Shown here: positions 22,756 to 34,763 of the stretch, piece by piece
Layout of the letters: every line of letters begins with the position of its first letter
Numbering within the stretch: the first letter of the stretch is position 1
Source of the DNA: Meandrina meandrites
Lineage: Eukaryota; Cnidaria; Anthozoa; Scleractinia; Meandrinidae
Length of the DNA: 64,000 nt
Reading direction: 5' to 3'
Assembly: GCA_963693305.1 (NCBI GenBank)
Contig: OY855905.1
Location: forward strand, 2,756,201 to 2,820,200
Program-made: the position numbers and the translations under genes
Notes under the pieces: generated by a model
The model's database searches: none
What the model was told of the DNA's origin: nothing
The model's input: the letters and a program-made list of their open reading frames with translations, nothing else

Positions 22756-23345
22756 GAATTGGATGAGGCTCAGTATGATATGAAGAATTATGTAGATCGA
22801 GGAGGGTGTTATCCGCCGAAGCATCGAGACCTGCATAATTCTTCATATCATACGAAAGCCGAATTCAATAGTGTTTTATTATTCATTCAAAATATTTCTA
22901 ATGCTTTAAAAATACAAGATGCATTTAAATGCTTCTCAACTTCGACGTTGAATTTTTGCAAAACAGTGGCGAACCCCTCAGCTTTTGCTGGATTTTGGAT
23001 GTTACTCTCCTGAAGATAAGCTTTAAAAATCAAGTGATTTCCCTTCGAAGCGTCTTTTTTGCTGTCTTTACCATCTAATAATTTGGAAATATTTTCGTCC
23101 AATGTTCTAGCCTTAAGGTCATTGTCGCGCTTTCTAGCAGTTTGCCAAAAAATCCGTTGTTGCGTGAAATCAATCTTCCAATAATTTTTCTTGCAGTTGG
23201 ACGACTGACGTCAATCGTCCAGTCATTATTACGTCAATCCTCCAATAATAGAAACGTCTTCCAAATTTGGTCGGTGCTAGCCGGTTAGCTGGAATTAGCC
23301 GCGGATTGAAAGCCAATCAGAAACGGAGAAATAGTTTGAATGAAT
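22755..23345. repeat. Hairpin-bearing dispersed repeat
   Basis: It opens with GTATGATATGAAGAATTATG, which returns as its reverse complement about 75 bases later, giving a stable hairpin around a GAGGAGGGTGTTATCC loop. The remainder to about 23345 has paired GACGTCAATCGTCC-like motifs. It is probably a MITE; the outer ends are not clearly defined. Confidence 0.4.
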
Positions 23346-23379
23346 AATAATATTCTTTAAAGGACGATTCAAAATAATA

Positions 23380-26250
23380 ATTTAATGATTGTCAGCCGTT
23401 CGATGGAAGGCATTCAGCGAGCTTAGAGATCTGCTCTTTGCCAAAACAAACAGTTGGAATGTGAGGTTATTTCTGAAGCTCGTTGATAGCACACCAATAA
23501 CATCCCTTCCCAAATAGCATTACAACTCATCAAAGTGTCAACTCAATGGGTAATATCTGACTAAGCGTCGCTTTATTTCAAGGATTTAAAAAAACTGATA
23601 TTGCCTTTTATTATCTATAATTTCACAGTTAAACCGTGGTACAGAAAAGTAACTAAAAACTTTACGCCTCCTTTCAATTGCTGCTGACTCTAGCTACTTA
23701 TACAAGCATTGCTTATCACACTGTCTTACGTAGTTATGACCAGAACCAAAATATTGTATAGTAATTTGTTTATATAGTAAATGGTTTGAACCAAGGAGTG
23801 TCAGTAGTTCGTATAGTGTGATCGTCCGGGCGAGAGCAGTTCTGAGAAGAACTGTTGTTGAGACTTTTATGAATTGCATTTTGCAATAAAGCCAAAACCT
23901 GGTTTATCATGATTTCCATTCCCAGTTTGGTCTTCGTCCTTCTAAAAATCAGGAAATGTGTCAACTTTTTCGTATAATTTTTTATTACTTCTCGCAATGA
24001 AACGACTGCAACAGTGGGTGCCCGACTGTCCAACTGCACACTTCATGATCATTTGTTTGTCTGACGTACATAACTTGTTGAACTCTCGAGATTTCAGCCC
24101 TTCTTTTTTCACAAACATATTCTTACAAATCTCTATGTATTTTTGGTTTAAAATGCACTCATATGCGAATAAAATGTCGTCATCAATTCAAGAAAAAGGC
24201 CAGTAAATTTTACCATCTATTGCCAAATAAAACTGATACCAAAACTCCCTACTTTCCAGTAAATTCATAAGTCAATGTGCCAATAGCCTATGACTTTCAA
24301 AAAAACGCACTCATATACGAACAAGAATTCGTCATTCCAGAAAAGGGCCAGTATATTTCACCATATATCGCGAAACAAAATGACTGATAACAAAATATCC
24401 TTACTTTTGCAGTGAATTATCGATAATTCAATATGTCAATAGCCTGTGACTTTCAAAAAGCTTGTATTGATCGTTTGCCATTCGTGTTACAAAGAAGTCC
24501 CGATTCTGCCTTGTGTGTTCACAGGTAGCCAAAGCTTAAGATACGACTGAAAATAAATAAAATGATCTAAAATTGTCAAATGTTTATTGTTTTATCAATC
24601 TTATATTACATATTCATGTGAGCTTTGAAAATTAGCATAATATGCTAATTATAAAATTGCTCCCAACTATCAAAGCGAAGCGAAAGGTAGCACACTCGAA
24701 CCACCAGAATGCCGACCCGTGTTCATGAAATGAGCTGTAATTCTCAAAGTTTGCTATCTTCCCCTCAAAACGCCTCAAATTCAAAGGCTTCGATAGTCAT
24801 TCTATAAATACATACCGAAAAAGTGCCCAGTGTAACATCCTTTCCCCGGCAAAACGGCAATATTTCAGTGGTAAACCTCCACGAACCATCCGCGGCCCGA
24901 GCGCCTCTGCAGTTTTTCTCATTTAATCATATGCAATTTGGAACCACAAAAGCCACTTTCTGGGGAGGTGTATGTAATGTCGCGTGCAACACATGATGGA
25001 GTGTAATCAAATCATGTGTCGCACGCGACATTGCATACACCTCCCCTAGAAAGTGGCTTTTGTGGTTCCAAATTGCATATGATTAAATGAGAAAAATTGC
25101 AGAGGCGCTCGGGCCGCGGATGGTTCGTGGAGGTTTACCACTGAAATATTGCCGTTTTGCCGGGGAAAGGATGTAACATTGGGCACTTTTTCGGTATGTA
25201 TTTATAGAATGACTATCGAAGCCTTTGAATTTGAGGTGTTTTGAGGGGAAGATAGCAAACTTTGAGTATTACAGCTCATTTCATGAACACGGGTCGGCAT
25301 TCTGGTGGTTCGAGTGTGCTACCTTTCGCTTCGCTTTGATAGTTGGAGCAATTTTAGAATTAGCATATTATGCTAATTTTCAAAGCTCACATGAATATGT
25401 AATAAAAGATTGATAAAACAATAAACACTTGACAATTTTAGATCATTTTATTTATTTTCAGTCGTATCTTAAGCTTTGGCTACCTGTGGTGTGTTCATTA
25501 GAAGGTCTTATTTTTATTTCAAGGGTGTTAATATTTTGTTCCATCTTAACTTAGCAGCCCACTTTAACAATACCAGTTTTTGTTTTTTTTTTTATGGCTG
25601 TAAATAGCATTACAACTCATCAAAGCGCCATACCAATTAGTAATCACTGATTAAACATCACTTTATTTCAATGATCTAAAAACTTTGATAGTACCTTTTA
25701 ATGGCTAGAATTTCACAGTTAAGCGATGGCACAGGATACTAAAAACTTTACGCTTCCTTTCACTTGCTGCTGCTGTTTATTACTCTAGATTCTTACAAAC
25801 ATTGCTTATCACACTGCCTTACGTAGTTACGACAAGAACCGAAATATTGTTGGTTTATCGTGATTTCCATTCCCAGTTTGGTCTTCTACTTCCTAACAAT
25901 TTGTAAAAGTACATGTCAAATTTTGGAAACTCTTTCTTATTGTTTCTCGCAATGAAACGACTGTGAAATCTTTCTGATCATGATATCATTATAAAATACC
26001 CTAAAATTTACAGAGGGATCCGGATTGTCCAACTGGACACTTCAGCTGGTTGCCTCACGAACATAGCTGGTGATTAAAGATGGGTTTTTTTTTTTCACAA
26101 AAAAATATCTTAAAAATCTCTACCTATTCTTGCTTTAAAATGCACTCATATACGAAGAAGAGTAGTCATTAATTCCAGGAAAACGCAAGTATATTTGAAA
26201 TTATTGATAAGTCAATATGTAAATTGCCTGGACTTTCAAAAAACTTGTAT
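23380..26250 (+). repeat. Tandem array, inverted arm
   Basis: Units of the 16.7-21.5 kb array recur here in opposite orientation: the VPDCPTAHF peptide now reads on the plus strand near 24018, and the donor-like motif appears at about 25490-25520. The first 0.14 kb is the inverted partner of 21395-21530. One unit is split by the 969-bp palindrome at 24520-25488. Frames are broken by stops and indels. Confidence 0.6.
24520..25488. mobile_element. 969-bp near-perfect palindromic element
   Basis: The two arms (about 24520-24995 and 25013-25488) are almost perfect reverse complements around a spacer of about 20 bases near 25004. The ends are CACAGGTAGCCAAAGCTTAA and its complement. The array unit it interrupts is repeated on both sides as GTGTGTTCA, a likely target duplication of 7-9 bp. 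No protein is encoded. An extreme fold-back MITE is the likely class. Confidence 0.8.
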
Positions 26251-27620
26251 TATTGAAGACTGAGCAGTGAAGCTGAAACAAGCTCAATGTTACTGCTGCC
26301 GCTGAACTGCATTTCTAGCCTAGAAGGCATAATGTTTTTTGTCGTCATCCACCAAGTTTTTTTCGGAAGCAACAGCCACATAATCTGCATAGGTCCGATG
26401 TGGACGATTCTTTTGGCTTTTGGGGTGTTTCTTCGGTGTTGCTTGATCCATTCGATAGATGAACACATACGTTTACATTAAACGGAACTCTCATAACATT
26501 TTGCATTCGAGGTTGAACCAAATACTCATAAGTTGAGGCCACGTTGAGAACTAGGAAATAAACAATGCTTATCACAAAGGTTATCTTATTTGAAATATGG
26601 GTTGAGCTGTCAAAAGATATTGGCGTCATAAATTGGCCCCCTGGTCGGAACAAATTCTCCATATGGAAAGCCGACAGTCGATTTTTCTCGCCTGACATGC
26701 CCTGCGTGCATAGGGTAAAATATAGAATGGACCACTGAACCCTTGGACCATTGGACAGTTGGACTAATTTTTGGACTATTTGTTGGGATAAACTAATTTA
26801 TAAAGGGGGGTAGGTATTTTTGTAAGGGGGGTTGTTTATCATATGTTCTTCCGAAGGGAGGGTAAGGTAGGTAGGGGGTAGGTAGTTATTTTACGTAGTC
26901 CATATTTTATTTTAAGTTGAGGGGAGGGGTCGTAATTATTACATATAAGTTATCAGCATTAGGGAAACTTCTTTCGATTCTTGACCGCTAAGTCGCTTAT
27001 TGACTTGTGCCAACATAACTTGCTGCTTATGATTTGCTAAAATAGTGGATCGTTCCCACCAGTCGGCTTCGACTATATTTTCGTCGCGGATAAGAACCGA
27101 TACAAGAGCTATTTTCATATCCTTTAATCTTGGTCTGAAAGACAGCGCTCCACAAAAGAAAACATTTTGGGACAGTTACAAAGTCATTCTCTAGCTAGCT
27201 ATCGGCAGTCTTCGAAATAGCTGTTATCGCTCCAACGTACCTTGGCTGAAAACATGTTCTTTACGTTTACAGACAGAACGATGACAAAATGTCTGAACAT
27301 TATCTTTTGCAATCACGGATTTACGGATTTAACTGAACCTACACTGTACAAGACAGAAAATCTTAAACTGTAGTTTGAACCAGCATAAGTTTATTTTGCC
27401 ACATTTCTTCTCTTTGACGTAACCTTCGATGTAACCTTCTAATCTTTACAATTTCGCCTGTTTACGTAGTAAATTGCACAGCGATCTCTGTTGTCCAAGT
27501 ACATTCAAGTGGAACGCGAGCACATGTTGTCAACAAAGAATTACTTTAGCTACTGTACAAAGTACACTAACTTTAGAACTTCTTGGCAGGCAATCACCTT
27601 CTCCACAAAAAAGAAACTAG
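26251..27620. other. Unannotated AT-rich stretch
   Basis: No supported gene. The minus-strand frame at 26345-26698 includes SSTSDLCRLCGCCFRKK, which has a C-x2-C pair like a degraded zinc-binding exon, but nothing more backs it. A G-rich stretch lies at 26816-26940 (runs of GGGG and GGTAGG). The rest shows no repeats within the window that I could see. Confidence 0.35.
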
Positions 27621-28074
27621 TTAAGCCGGGGACACACTAGGCGATTTTCATCGCCGGTCGCGAGTGTGCCTGGTTTTGTGACAGCGAATTTTCGACGTAC
27701 GGAGTCGCTGATTTTTAGCGCGTTTGATTTCTAGTGCGATTAAAGACGCCGGCGATTCCGCTGCAATCGCCTAGTTATTGTGCCTGCTCATACGATTTTA
27801 TACGCCTGTCGCAGCGAATCGCCGACTTAATCAAGCAATCATATTTCGCAATTGTATCATCAACTATTCAAAATGGTAGACAGGTCACGTGATTTTTGTG
27901 CTAGGAGAATTTCTTGGGAACGAAAGTGGGATGCGGATCGCCGAATCGCATGAAAAAAAAATCGCCGAGTGTGTCCGTAATCACCGGCGACGAAATTAAC
28001 TTGCAATTTTCGCTGGCGATAAAAATTCGCCCCCGATCGGCGTCTAAAATCGCCAAATGTGTCCCCGGCTTTAA
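27621..28074. mobile_element. MITE with CCGGGGACACA ends
   Basis: The left end AAGCCGGGGACACACTAGGC and right end (reverse complement AAAGCCGGGGACACATTTGG) are inverted copies of about 30 bp, with further inverted similarity inside (GGCGATTTT/AAAATCGCC). TTAA-like bases flank both ends, compatible with a TA or TTAA target. GC-richer than its surroundings; no gene. Confidence 0.65.
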
Positions 28075-28841
28075 ATATTCATGCCTGTGTGGCATCTCCG
28101 TTGTTAAGTTTAGTTAGTAACAGCTTAGGAAAACTCCCCTTAAAAGCATGTACATTAGACATTTACGTGCACGGAAAGAACTCTCTTTCACCAATAAGTT
28201 TAACAAAGAAAATGCTACCTCTGCATGAAATGACATAAAAATCGAAGCTAGTAAAAACACACATGGCGAAGCCCAGCTGTAGAAATGACACGTTTCAGGT
28301 TGACAGCAGTACGGTGAGAACATTGTTTCTCGACCATCGAACACCAAAACAATGCAGGAAGCAAGAGATGCGACTCGAATATACTTACGGCTAGGTTCTT
28401 AAATTATATTGTCGATTCCGGTATGTGCGCTTAGCGTACTTTCTCGATTAAACGACTCCGGCTCCTCTTCAAACTTGTTTTCGTGGACCCGGCGTCGGTT
28501 GTTTTGAACAGTTTATTCGGCCCCGATGTTCATTAGGCAAGGGCTTTTATTCATTGTTCTTGACAGCCATACATCTTGCCGTTATACCTAAAGATTACTG
28601 TACCACAAATAAATGCCCAGGGAGGGGACACATTTTCAACTCTTCCTCTTAGACGCGGCGCCTATTCGGGAAAGAGGCGTTTAATCAAGAAAATACGGTA
28701 CGTTCAATATGGTAGATGTCAATCCATTAAATCCGATTAAATACAAGAACTCTGGAATTAAGAATAATTAAATATGGGTAAATACTTTTCATACTGCGGC
28801 TGCTCCCTCGGTACGAGCGGCAGTCCAAGTGGTAATACATA
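28075..28841. other. Unannotated stretch
   Basis: Nothing supportable: short frames only and no repeats with partners in the window. Confidence 0.3.
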
Positions 28842-28852
28842 GGGTGATGCTC

Positions 28853-30068
28853 AATCTCGTACCCAGAGTCCGCCAGCACCTCGGTCAGCGGTAGGTCGCT
28901 GGGACGAACTCTGGGAAACTGAAAAAAAAAATTTTTTTTTTTCTATTGGTCATTCACAGAATAATAGAAGTCCGTCCGGAAGTCTGAAAATCATCCCCGG
29001 AAGCTAACCAAACCGGAAACTCCGGAAAAAAAAACAATTTTTGTTTTGAATGGCCAGATGTTTGAAGTGTCAAGTTGAGTTTAATTTTTCTTTATAAAGC
29101 ATCTTAGAACTCGTGGCAAGGCGCTATATAAATGAATACTTTTAACTCCGCCCTTCTCATTAAACTCGAAAGGTACCATAAATTAAAAGGTACTTGTTTT
29201 AAACTGCGTTTTTGAACGGAGTTTAAGCGACAACGATGGCGACACCAAGGGCAAGGTCAACTGAAAACTCAATTTGTAGTTTACTTAAAAATCTTGCTAG
29301 AATTTTATTTCATTCAGTTCTTCGTTCGCTCTGTGGCTTCCTACAACACCAACAGCAATCAATGCATCTTTTACTGTTAGCATTTTCACTGTCTCGCCAC
29401 ATGAAAGGCGGTGGCAAACGAGGACACAATGTTGCGGACACAAATGTTTCCCCGTTTGCCCGCGCGCGCAACATTTGTTGCGGACACAAAATTTGTGTCC
29501 GAGACACAAAAATCTTTCTGATTTCTTTCAGAAACACTTTATGTCCGCAACAAATGTTTCCCGGTTTGCGTAGCATAGAAACAATCATGAGCAACAATGT
29601 GTCCGCAACATTGTGTCCTCGTTTGCCACCACCTTTAGGTTGTTTAGCAGGGTCAACGCTATTCAAGAGGTTTAATGAGCATTGCATTGACTCTGCACGT
29701 GAACGTGTGTTACAATTTTACATTTCTTTTCCTTCTGAAAAACAACAACGCGTAATCTCCAAATTCTGCGTTGCATTGTCATAAGCTGTCTTCGATATTT
29801 AGCTTTGCTGAGATAACGAACAAAATTCACTACGAGTTCTAAAAATTAAACTTAACTTGATATTTCAAACATCTGGCCATCCAAAACAAAATTTTTTTCC
29901 AGAGTTTCCGGTTTGGTGAACTTCCGGTAAAATTTTCAGACTTCCAGACGGACTTCTATTGTTCTGTGAATGACCAATAGAAAAAAAAAAGATATTTTTC
30001 AGTTTCCCAGAGTTCGTGCCAGCGACGTACCGCTGACCGAGGAGCTGGCGGACTCTGGGTACGAGATT
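28853..30068. mobile_element. Long-TIR element with 11-bp target duplication (Mutator-like)
   Basis: The ends AATCTCGTACCCAGAGTCCG... and the exact complement at 30044-30068 open inverted repeats that continue, with indels, for roughly 230 bases each. The element is flanked by GGGTGATGCTC at 28842-28852 and again at 30069-30079. TIRs of hundreds of bases and a 9-11 bp duplication are typical of Mutator-like elements. No transposase is present, so it is non-autonomous. A second element is nested at 29406-29634. Confidence 0.75.
29406..29634. mobile_element. Nested MITE
   Basis: The ends read AGGCGGTGGCAAACGAGGAC and, as the complement of the right end, AGGTGGTGGCAAACGAGGAC; the inverted similarity covers about 36 bp. 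A second, inner pair of complementary segments based on ACAAATGTTTCCC/GTTGCGGACAC gives further hairpins. The apparent long ORF across it (29236-29784) is a by-product of these repeats. Confidence 0.7.
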
Positions 30069-30079
30069 GGGTGATGCTC

Positions 30080-30435
30080 CTCTTTGAACATTCTCTCTTA
30101 TCTTGAAGTAATTTTCAGTTCTGCAGCCAATTTCGTTGACTCAACTAGATCAGGTGTGCCCCATTGTGCTTTCTTAACGCGAAGTCCGACTATTTTTAAT
30201 AAATTTTGGTGAATTGATGCGGTATTTGAATCTCGTTCTCGATACCAAATGAGACCATTCTATTTTTCCCACTTAGATATCTTCATTATTCCTTAATCCC
30301 AGAATTTCGCTTCATACCTTCATTTGTATCCAATTTCTTCACATTCTATGAGTAAATTGTCTTTTCAAGACAGTATTTACTTGATTTTTGCCCCATTCAC
30401 TTCAACGTTAAATTGAACACGTACTCGTGTCATTT
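30080..30435. other. Unannotated stretch
   Basis: AT-rich sequence without a supportable gene or repeat. Confidence 0.3.
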
Positions 30436-30811
30436 AGGCCATCCCCATAGAATGGTTCGTTTCCCATCACCCGACGGACAAAAAATTTTCCGAAAAATTC
30501 AAAAAATTCTTATATCTTAGCTGCGCTCTTTTCTCGGCTGTTTCCATGCTTATTATGCTTTGTTTGCATCATAGAGTCATTGACATCTGAATCAGCCTTC
30601 GGTGACGTCTTTGAACAGTTTTGGAGCGACAGCGTCTCGTTGGAAAATGGCGGTCAAGGCTTGGAATTACTTATTCATTAGCTTTCAATACCTCTTTCCT
30701 TGGCTTTTTTTTTTAATTTTACCCGACCGACCGACCGACCGACCGACCGACCGACTTTCGCGAGAGTGAGAGGGGGCGATGGAAAACGAAACCTTTATGG
30801 GGATGGCCCTA
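30436..30811. mobile_element. MITE with internal (CCGA)n microsatellite
   Basis: The left end TAGGCCATCCCCATAGAATG and the complement of the right end TAGGGCCATCCCCATAAAGG are inverted repeats of about 38 bp ending in TA, suggesting a TA target. A CCGA tetranucleotide run of about eight units sits at 30722-30754 next to the right arm. No coding content. Confidence 0.6.
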
Positions 30812-31025
30812 GCTGAGCATGTTGTAAAATTGTTTTCTAATAATAGCTGCTTTGTGAATCTTGTCGACTGCAACTTTAGCACAAATGAAAGTATTAGATA
30901 AAATTCACTTCAACCTTAAGTAAAAGTGAATTTTTAATTTTATGTTACTGATTTTTCTTTTAATAATAATGGTTGAATTAAATGTATTTTGTTGTTGTGA
31001 ATGGGGCTTTTAGCGGAGTTGCTCT

Positions 31026-31543
31026 TCAGTAACGAGGAGCAACGACAATGACAAATACATCCGAAAACTGCTTCCAGAAAAAGTTGTTGCCTGGTATATA
31101 CCATGCAGACCAAAGCGTTATCCCAACGGTACGCCTAAAGATCCACGAACCCGTTGTATATCTCCTTTTCACGACGTGTATCGAGGAGTAACCTTGGCCA
31201 CGTGTATCAAACTTGCTCTTAATACTGTCACGAATAGCTTTTGGGTCACTTCCACTAACTGAGCCTACAACCTCTGAGATGGGGACACTGGGAGAGCGAG
31301 CAATATATTTTGGAAATCGTGTAACAACATAGTTAACGCCATGATGTCTAAACTTAGAGCCTATACGAATACCACGATAAGCGTGCTTATCATAACCGGT
31401 TACATCGTCATATACCGTTACCACCCAATATTCAGTAGGATAAGTGTTCTTCAAATGATCCCTTAGGAAGATAGATAAATCTTTGCGGCTTTTCCCACTG
31501 TGAGCCGCTACCAGGCGCGAGACGTCGTCCTTGAACAGAGTAT
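31026..31543 (-). CDS. Terminal exon of RTX gene copy 2 (unrecognised C-terminal domain)
   Basis: A 518-nt exon with a clean acceptor (TTCATTTTCAG, AG at 31545-31544) and a stop codon at 31026. It begins with the last two bases of a codon, matching the phase-1 donor of the CCP exon at 39150; with that join all exons total 8,190 nt, an exact multiple of three. It encodes about 171 residues rich in Trp, Tyr and Val (for example TYPTEYWVVTVYDDVTGYD and GITLWSAWYIPGNNFFW), with no family I recognise. The acceptor flank matches the first bases of the window, so copy 1 should have the same exon just outside. The alternative is a separate gene end; phase and flank similarity argue against that. Confidence 0.6.
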
Positions 31544-31628
31544 CTGAAAATGAAATGGAGTAGACATATTCTATATTTAAGCAATAGACCACACTTTCTA
31601 GGGGGTTACCGGCTTAATAAACCCCTGC

Positions 31629-31718
31629 GGGATGTTGGGAGAACACGAAAAGAGCTCGTAAATCACGAGCCGTCAGGCGAGTAATTTAAAAGCTTTTCGA
31701 GTGTTCTTCTAACATCCC
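31629..31718. mobile_element. 90-bp MITE
   Basis: The ends GGGATGTTGGGAGAACACGA and the complement of the right end GGGATGTTAGAAGAACACTC are inverted repeats of about 25 bp around a 40-base loop with its own small hairpin (GCTCGTAAATCACGAGC). Confidence 0.65.
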
Positions 31719-32642
31719 AACTTACTATGAAAGTCGTTTTTTAAAGAAATGGGAATCTATTTTATATTTCGTGATCAAGTGTCTTATTCTCAACATGTTC
31801 ATCAAATTAAGCGGCAAACCAATCACAGCGGCTGAAAGAATAAAACGCAGGTACAGCGTCACCGTAATCATCGACACGTTCACACCAAAATTCACGAACC
31901 GACGCAAACGAAAACGTTCAAAAGTCCGTTTAAAGCTGTAAAAGTCATAAGAAAGGAAAAGAAAACGGCAAACGGTTAACGGAAGAAAATGTATTCCACG
32001 ATTTAAAGTTACTTTTACGAGGAAATTTAGCAAACTGTGGCGGGAGACATTCATTGCGAAAGCAAAGGACTGCTCAGGCTAGACGAAAAGTTTGCAAGTT
32101 TACAAACCTCGCACACTGCCGAAGTTATTTAAAATAAAGGTTACTTTCAGAAACTCAGCTTCGAAAATTTTATTTCGAACTTATTTGTTTCGTAATTTTT
32201 TGTTGTCGCCGAATGACAGACTTTACAGAAAGCACTGACATTGCATAAAACTAGAATTAATTCAAGCGCGTACAAGGATATAGCGCGAGTTTCTGCCATC
32301 AAGATAAATCTAATCTTAATTCAAGTAAGCTTTCTCTGCGATCAATTTGAGGTTGTTTTTTCTTTCAAATAAGGTTTCTGAGTAAATGTTGAATGAAAAG
32401 ATCTCCATGTCATTAATTTTATTCCAGCCCAGTGAAAGCGTAACGGTTTATTGTGTTTATTCTCATATGATTGTTGCTGAGGTTTGTTTTATTTTCCTCT
32501 ATACGCTTAGTTCTTCCGCTCCAACTGCGGTGGGCGGCAGAATTCATTGTAATAAACAACCCTCAGTAAATATTCATTATGATCATGTGAGAGAATCATA
32601 TCCTCTATTTTAATCATCAGATAGACCAAATTGTGACATTAA
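31719..32642. other. Intron sequence without a supported gene
   Basis: Frames at 31725-32054 (minus) and 32386-32613 (plus) have no recognisable motifs. No repeat partner was seen in the window. Confidence 0.3.
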
Positions 32643-34362
32643 GAACCGTTCTCTGAGAAAGTGAAGCAAACTTGGAAATGAAAATTTTTAACCCCCCTTC
32701 ATTTTTTGTGTGGAGGTAGGCTACCTGGGGGGATGAACAAAAATGACCATATTTTGATTGGCAGATGTATTGTTTCCATGGTAACCGCACTTGGTCACGC
32801 AAGCCTCAGGTTCATGTTTTGAGCTAAAATTTCACTCTCAAAAAGTAAAAATATACGAGGCTAGTTCTCGGGTAAATGTTAACCAAATCAAATCAAATTC
32901 CAGCAGAAAGTAGAGTCATTCTTCTTTGAGGTTTATGAACAAGGAAAAAATTGACGCTGTGTAATAAAGCCTGTCGGCCATTTGGACAACCGGCAAAATC
33001 AAGCAAAACCAATTTCGCTATTTTTCCCAAAGTACTAACTTCCTTGAAACCAAATTAGCAGCAGAGCTAATATGGATAATGTAGTTTCGAAATATCATAA
33101 CATCTTTTTGGGGAACGTTATATTTTGTCCATAGGCATTCAAGACATGCAAGGCAAATTGCAACAAATTGCCAGATTGGCCATTTTGAGGGCCTCGCTAT
33201 TTGGCCTAAAAAGGCTTAAGAGAGATGAATTCAGCTTGAAAATAATTTTATATCACCTGGTCTGTTACGTAAATGTGATTAATAACGTTTTGGTTGGCGA
33301 ATTTGGTGAAATTTAAATTAATACAAAAGCCTACCTTGCAAGTTTTAGCAATTTCTTCAAGACGATTTGTTGTCTGAGACTCGCCTTCGCTCCCTCCAAT
33401 TTCTTGACCAAATTAAGCACAGATACTAGCAGAAAGGCCAAATCTAACAGTTTCCCACATCAAAATCCATTTTCCTGCGTTTCAGACCACAAATGATGAT
33501 ACATTAATCCGCATACTTGATAAACAACAGTTCGCCGCCATGTCAAAACACATCCGTAACTTTGTGATTTCTTCCGTCGAGTGCCAAGCCTCTTCAGTAC
33601 AATTCATCCGGAAAGGTAGATAAATGAACACTGCATTAAGCAAATGCATGCCTGTGAACATTACAGAGTAATGTGAGTGATGCATTTGGCAGAAATCGAG
33701 TCGCGCGTTCGAAAGTCAGAATGTTGAATGAACGAACACACCGGAAGTTCGGGAGACGGGACTGCTGACCGGATGTAACACAATACAAATGGTTTAGGTG
33801 TAAATTCTTTTAGGACATCTCATGGTTCTTTTGGTATTAAAGGTGGAAGGTTTTACGATGATAATGCAACATCAAAAACATAACTACTAGGTATATTCGT
33901 ACCACAGAAGTTTAAGTTTCATTTTACCGGCGATGAGTGTTTTCTGCATCTTTCGCAGGCACAGCATAGCATCGGTCAGAAACAGGCGGATTTCACATCA
34001 CCGTAATTGTCCTCGTCAAATAAAGGCTACGCCGTTATATGTAGCTAAATCCCAAACAACAACAATAATAATATAAAAAAAAACTCTTCTGTGCAAGATA
34101 GAATACGCATCGTATTTAACCTTACCGATTTTCCATTACGGCTTCTCCTCATATCTAATAGAATGGGGCGGGGTGGGGGGGGGGGGGGGAGGGATGAGTT
34201 AAATCGTGTTAACCCCAGGTGTGTACAACCACTGGGTGGGCACCATTCAAATTATTAGCTTGGTGTTTGCCCCTGGGACACTGAGACGCGCTACGCATAG
34301 AAAGTCTGGAAAGTGAAGCTAGGTCGACAACCGCGAAGATTGTACACCCGAAATGCGAGTAT

Positions 34363-34441
34363 CATCTAGCCTGTGAACAGGCTCTAGGCCCTTCTCGGCT
34401 CGCTTCGCTCGCCGATTTCTTTGGGAGCCTGCTCGCAGGCT
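34363..34441. mobile_element. 79-bp mini-element inserted in the left arm
   Basis: It is absent from the opposite arm, where the sequence runs straight through. AGTAT is repeated at 34358-34362 and 34442-34446, a probable 5-bp target duplication. Its ends, TAGCCTGTGAACAGGCTC and GAGCCTGCTCGCAGGCTA, are inverted repeats. Confidence 0.7.
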
Positions 34442-34763
34442 AGTATAATCAAGACTGCTGACCGGATGCACTTTAAAAATGTAGTTTTCGTTGGTTATTA
34501 GCTTGGTGTTTGCCGCTGGGACACTGAGACGTGCTTCTTTGGGATTAATATCAAAAAATCCTAGTAAAAATGTTTTCGCAGATGTTCATCAGTGCCTTGA
34601 CGTTAACAGGCTCACAAAAAGCGCAACACCCAGTGTGAGAATGCAAATAAGAATGAATAGCTAAATAATGGAAAACGCCATTTTTTCTTTATTTAATAAC
34701 CAGCACGGAAAAGAATCAGATCCATCTCGTCACGGACTTCATCATGTTTGCACGTGCCTGATA

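Noticed and set aside
22755..23013. 84-codon ORF starting MDEAQYDMKNYVDRGGC
   Set aside because: It spans the arms of a hairpin repeat; the sequence is explained by the repeat, not by coding constraint.
26345..26698. Minus-strand ORF with an LCRLC zinc-finger-like pair
   Set aside because: Only one cysteine pair is visible, with no complete domain and no splice context I could defend.
29236..29784. 182-codon plus-strand ORF
   Set aside because: It runs through a nested MITE and its inverted repeats; a similar ORF exists on the opposite strand, as expected for a palindromic region.
31725..32054. 109-codon hydrophobic minus-strand ORF in intron 2 of copy 2
   Set aside because: No recognisable motif and no second copy in the window to test conservation.
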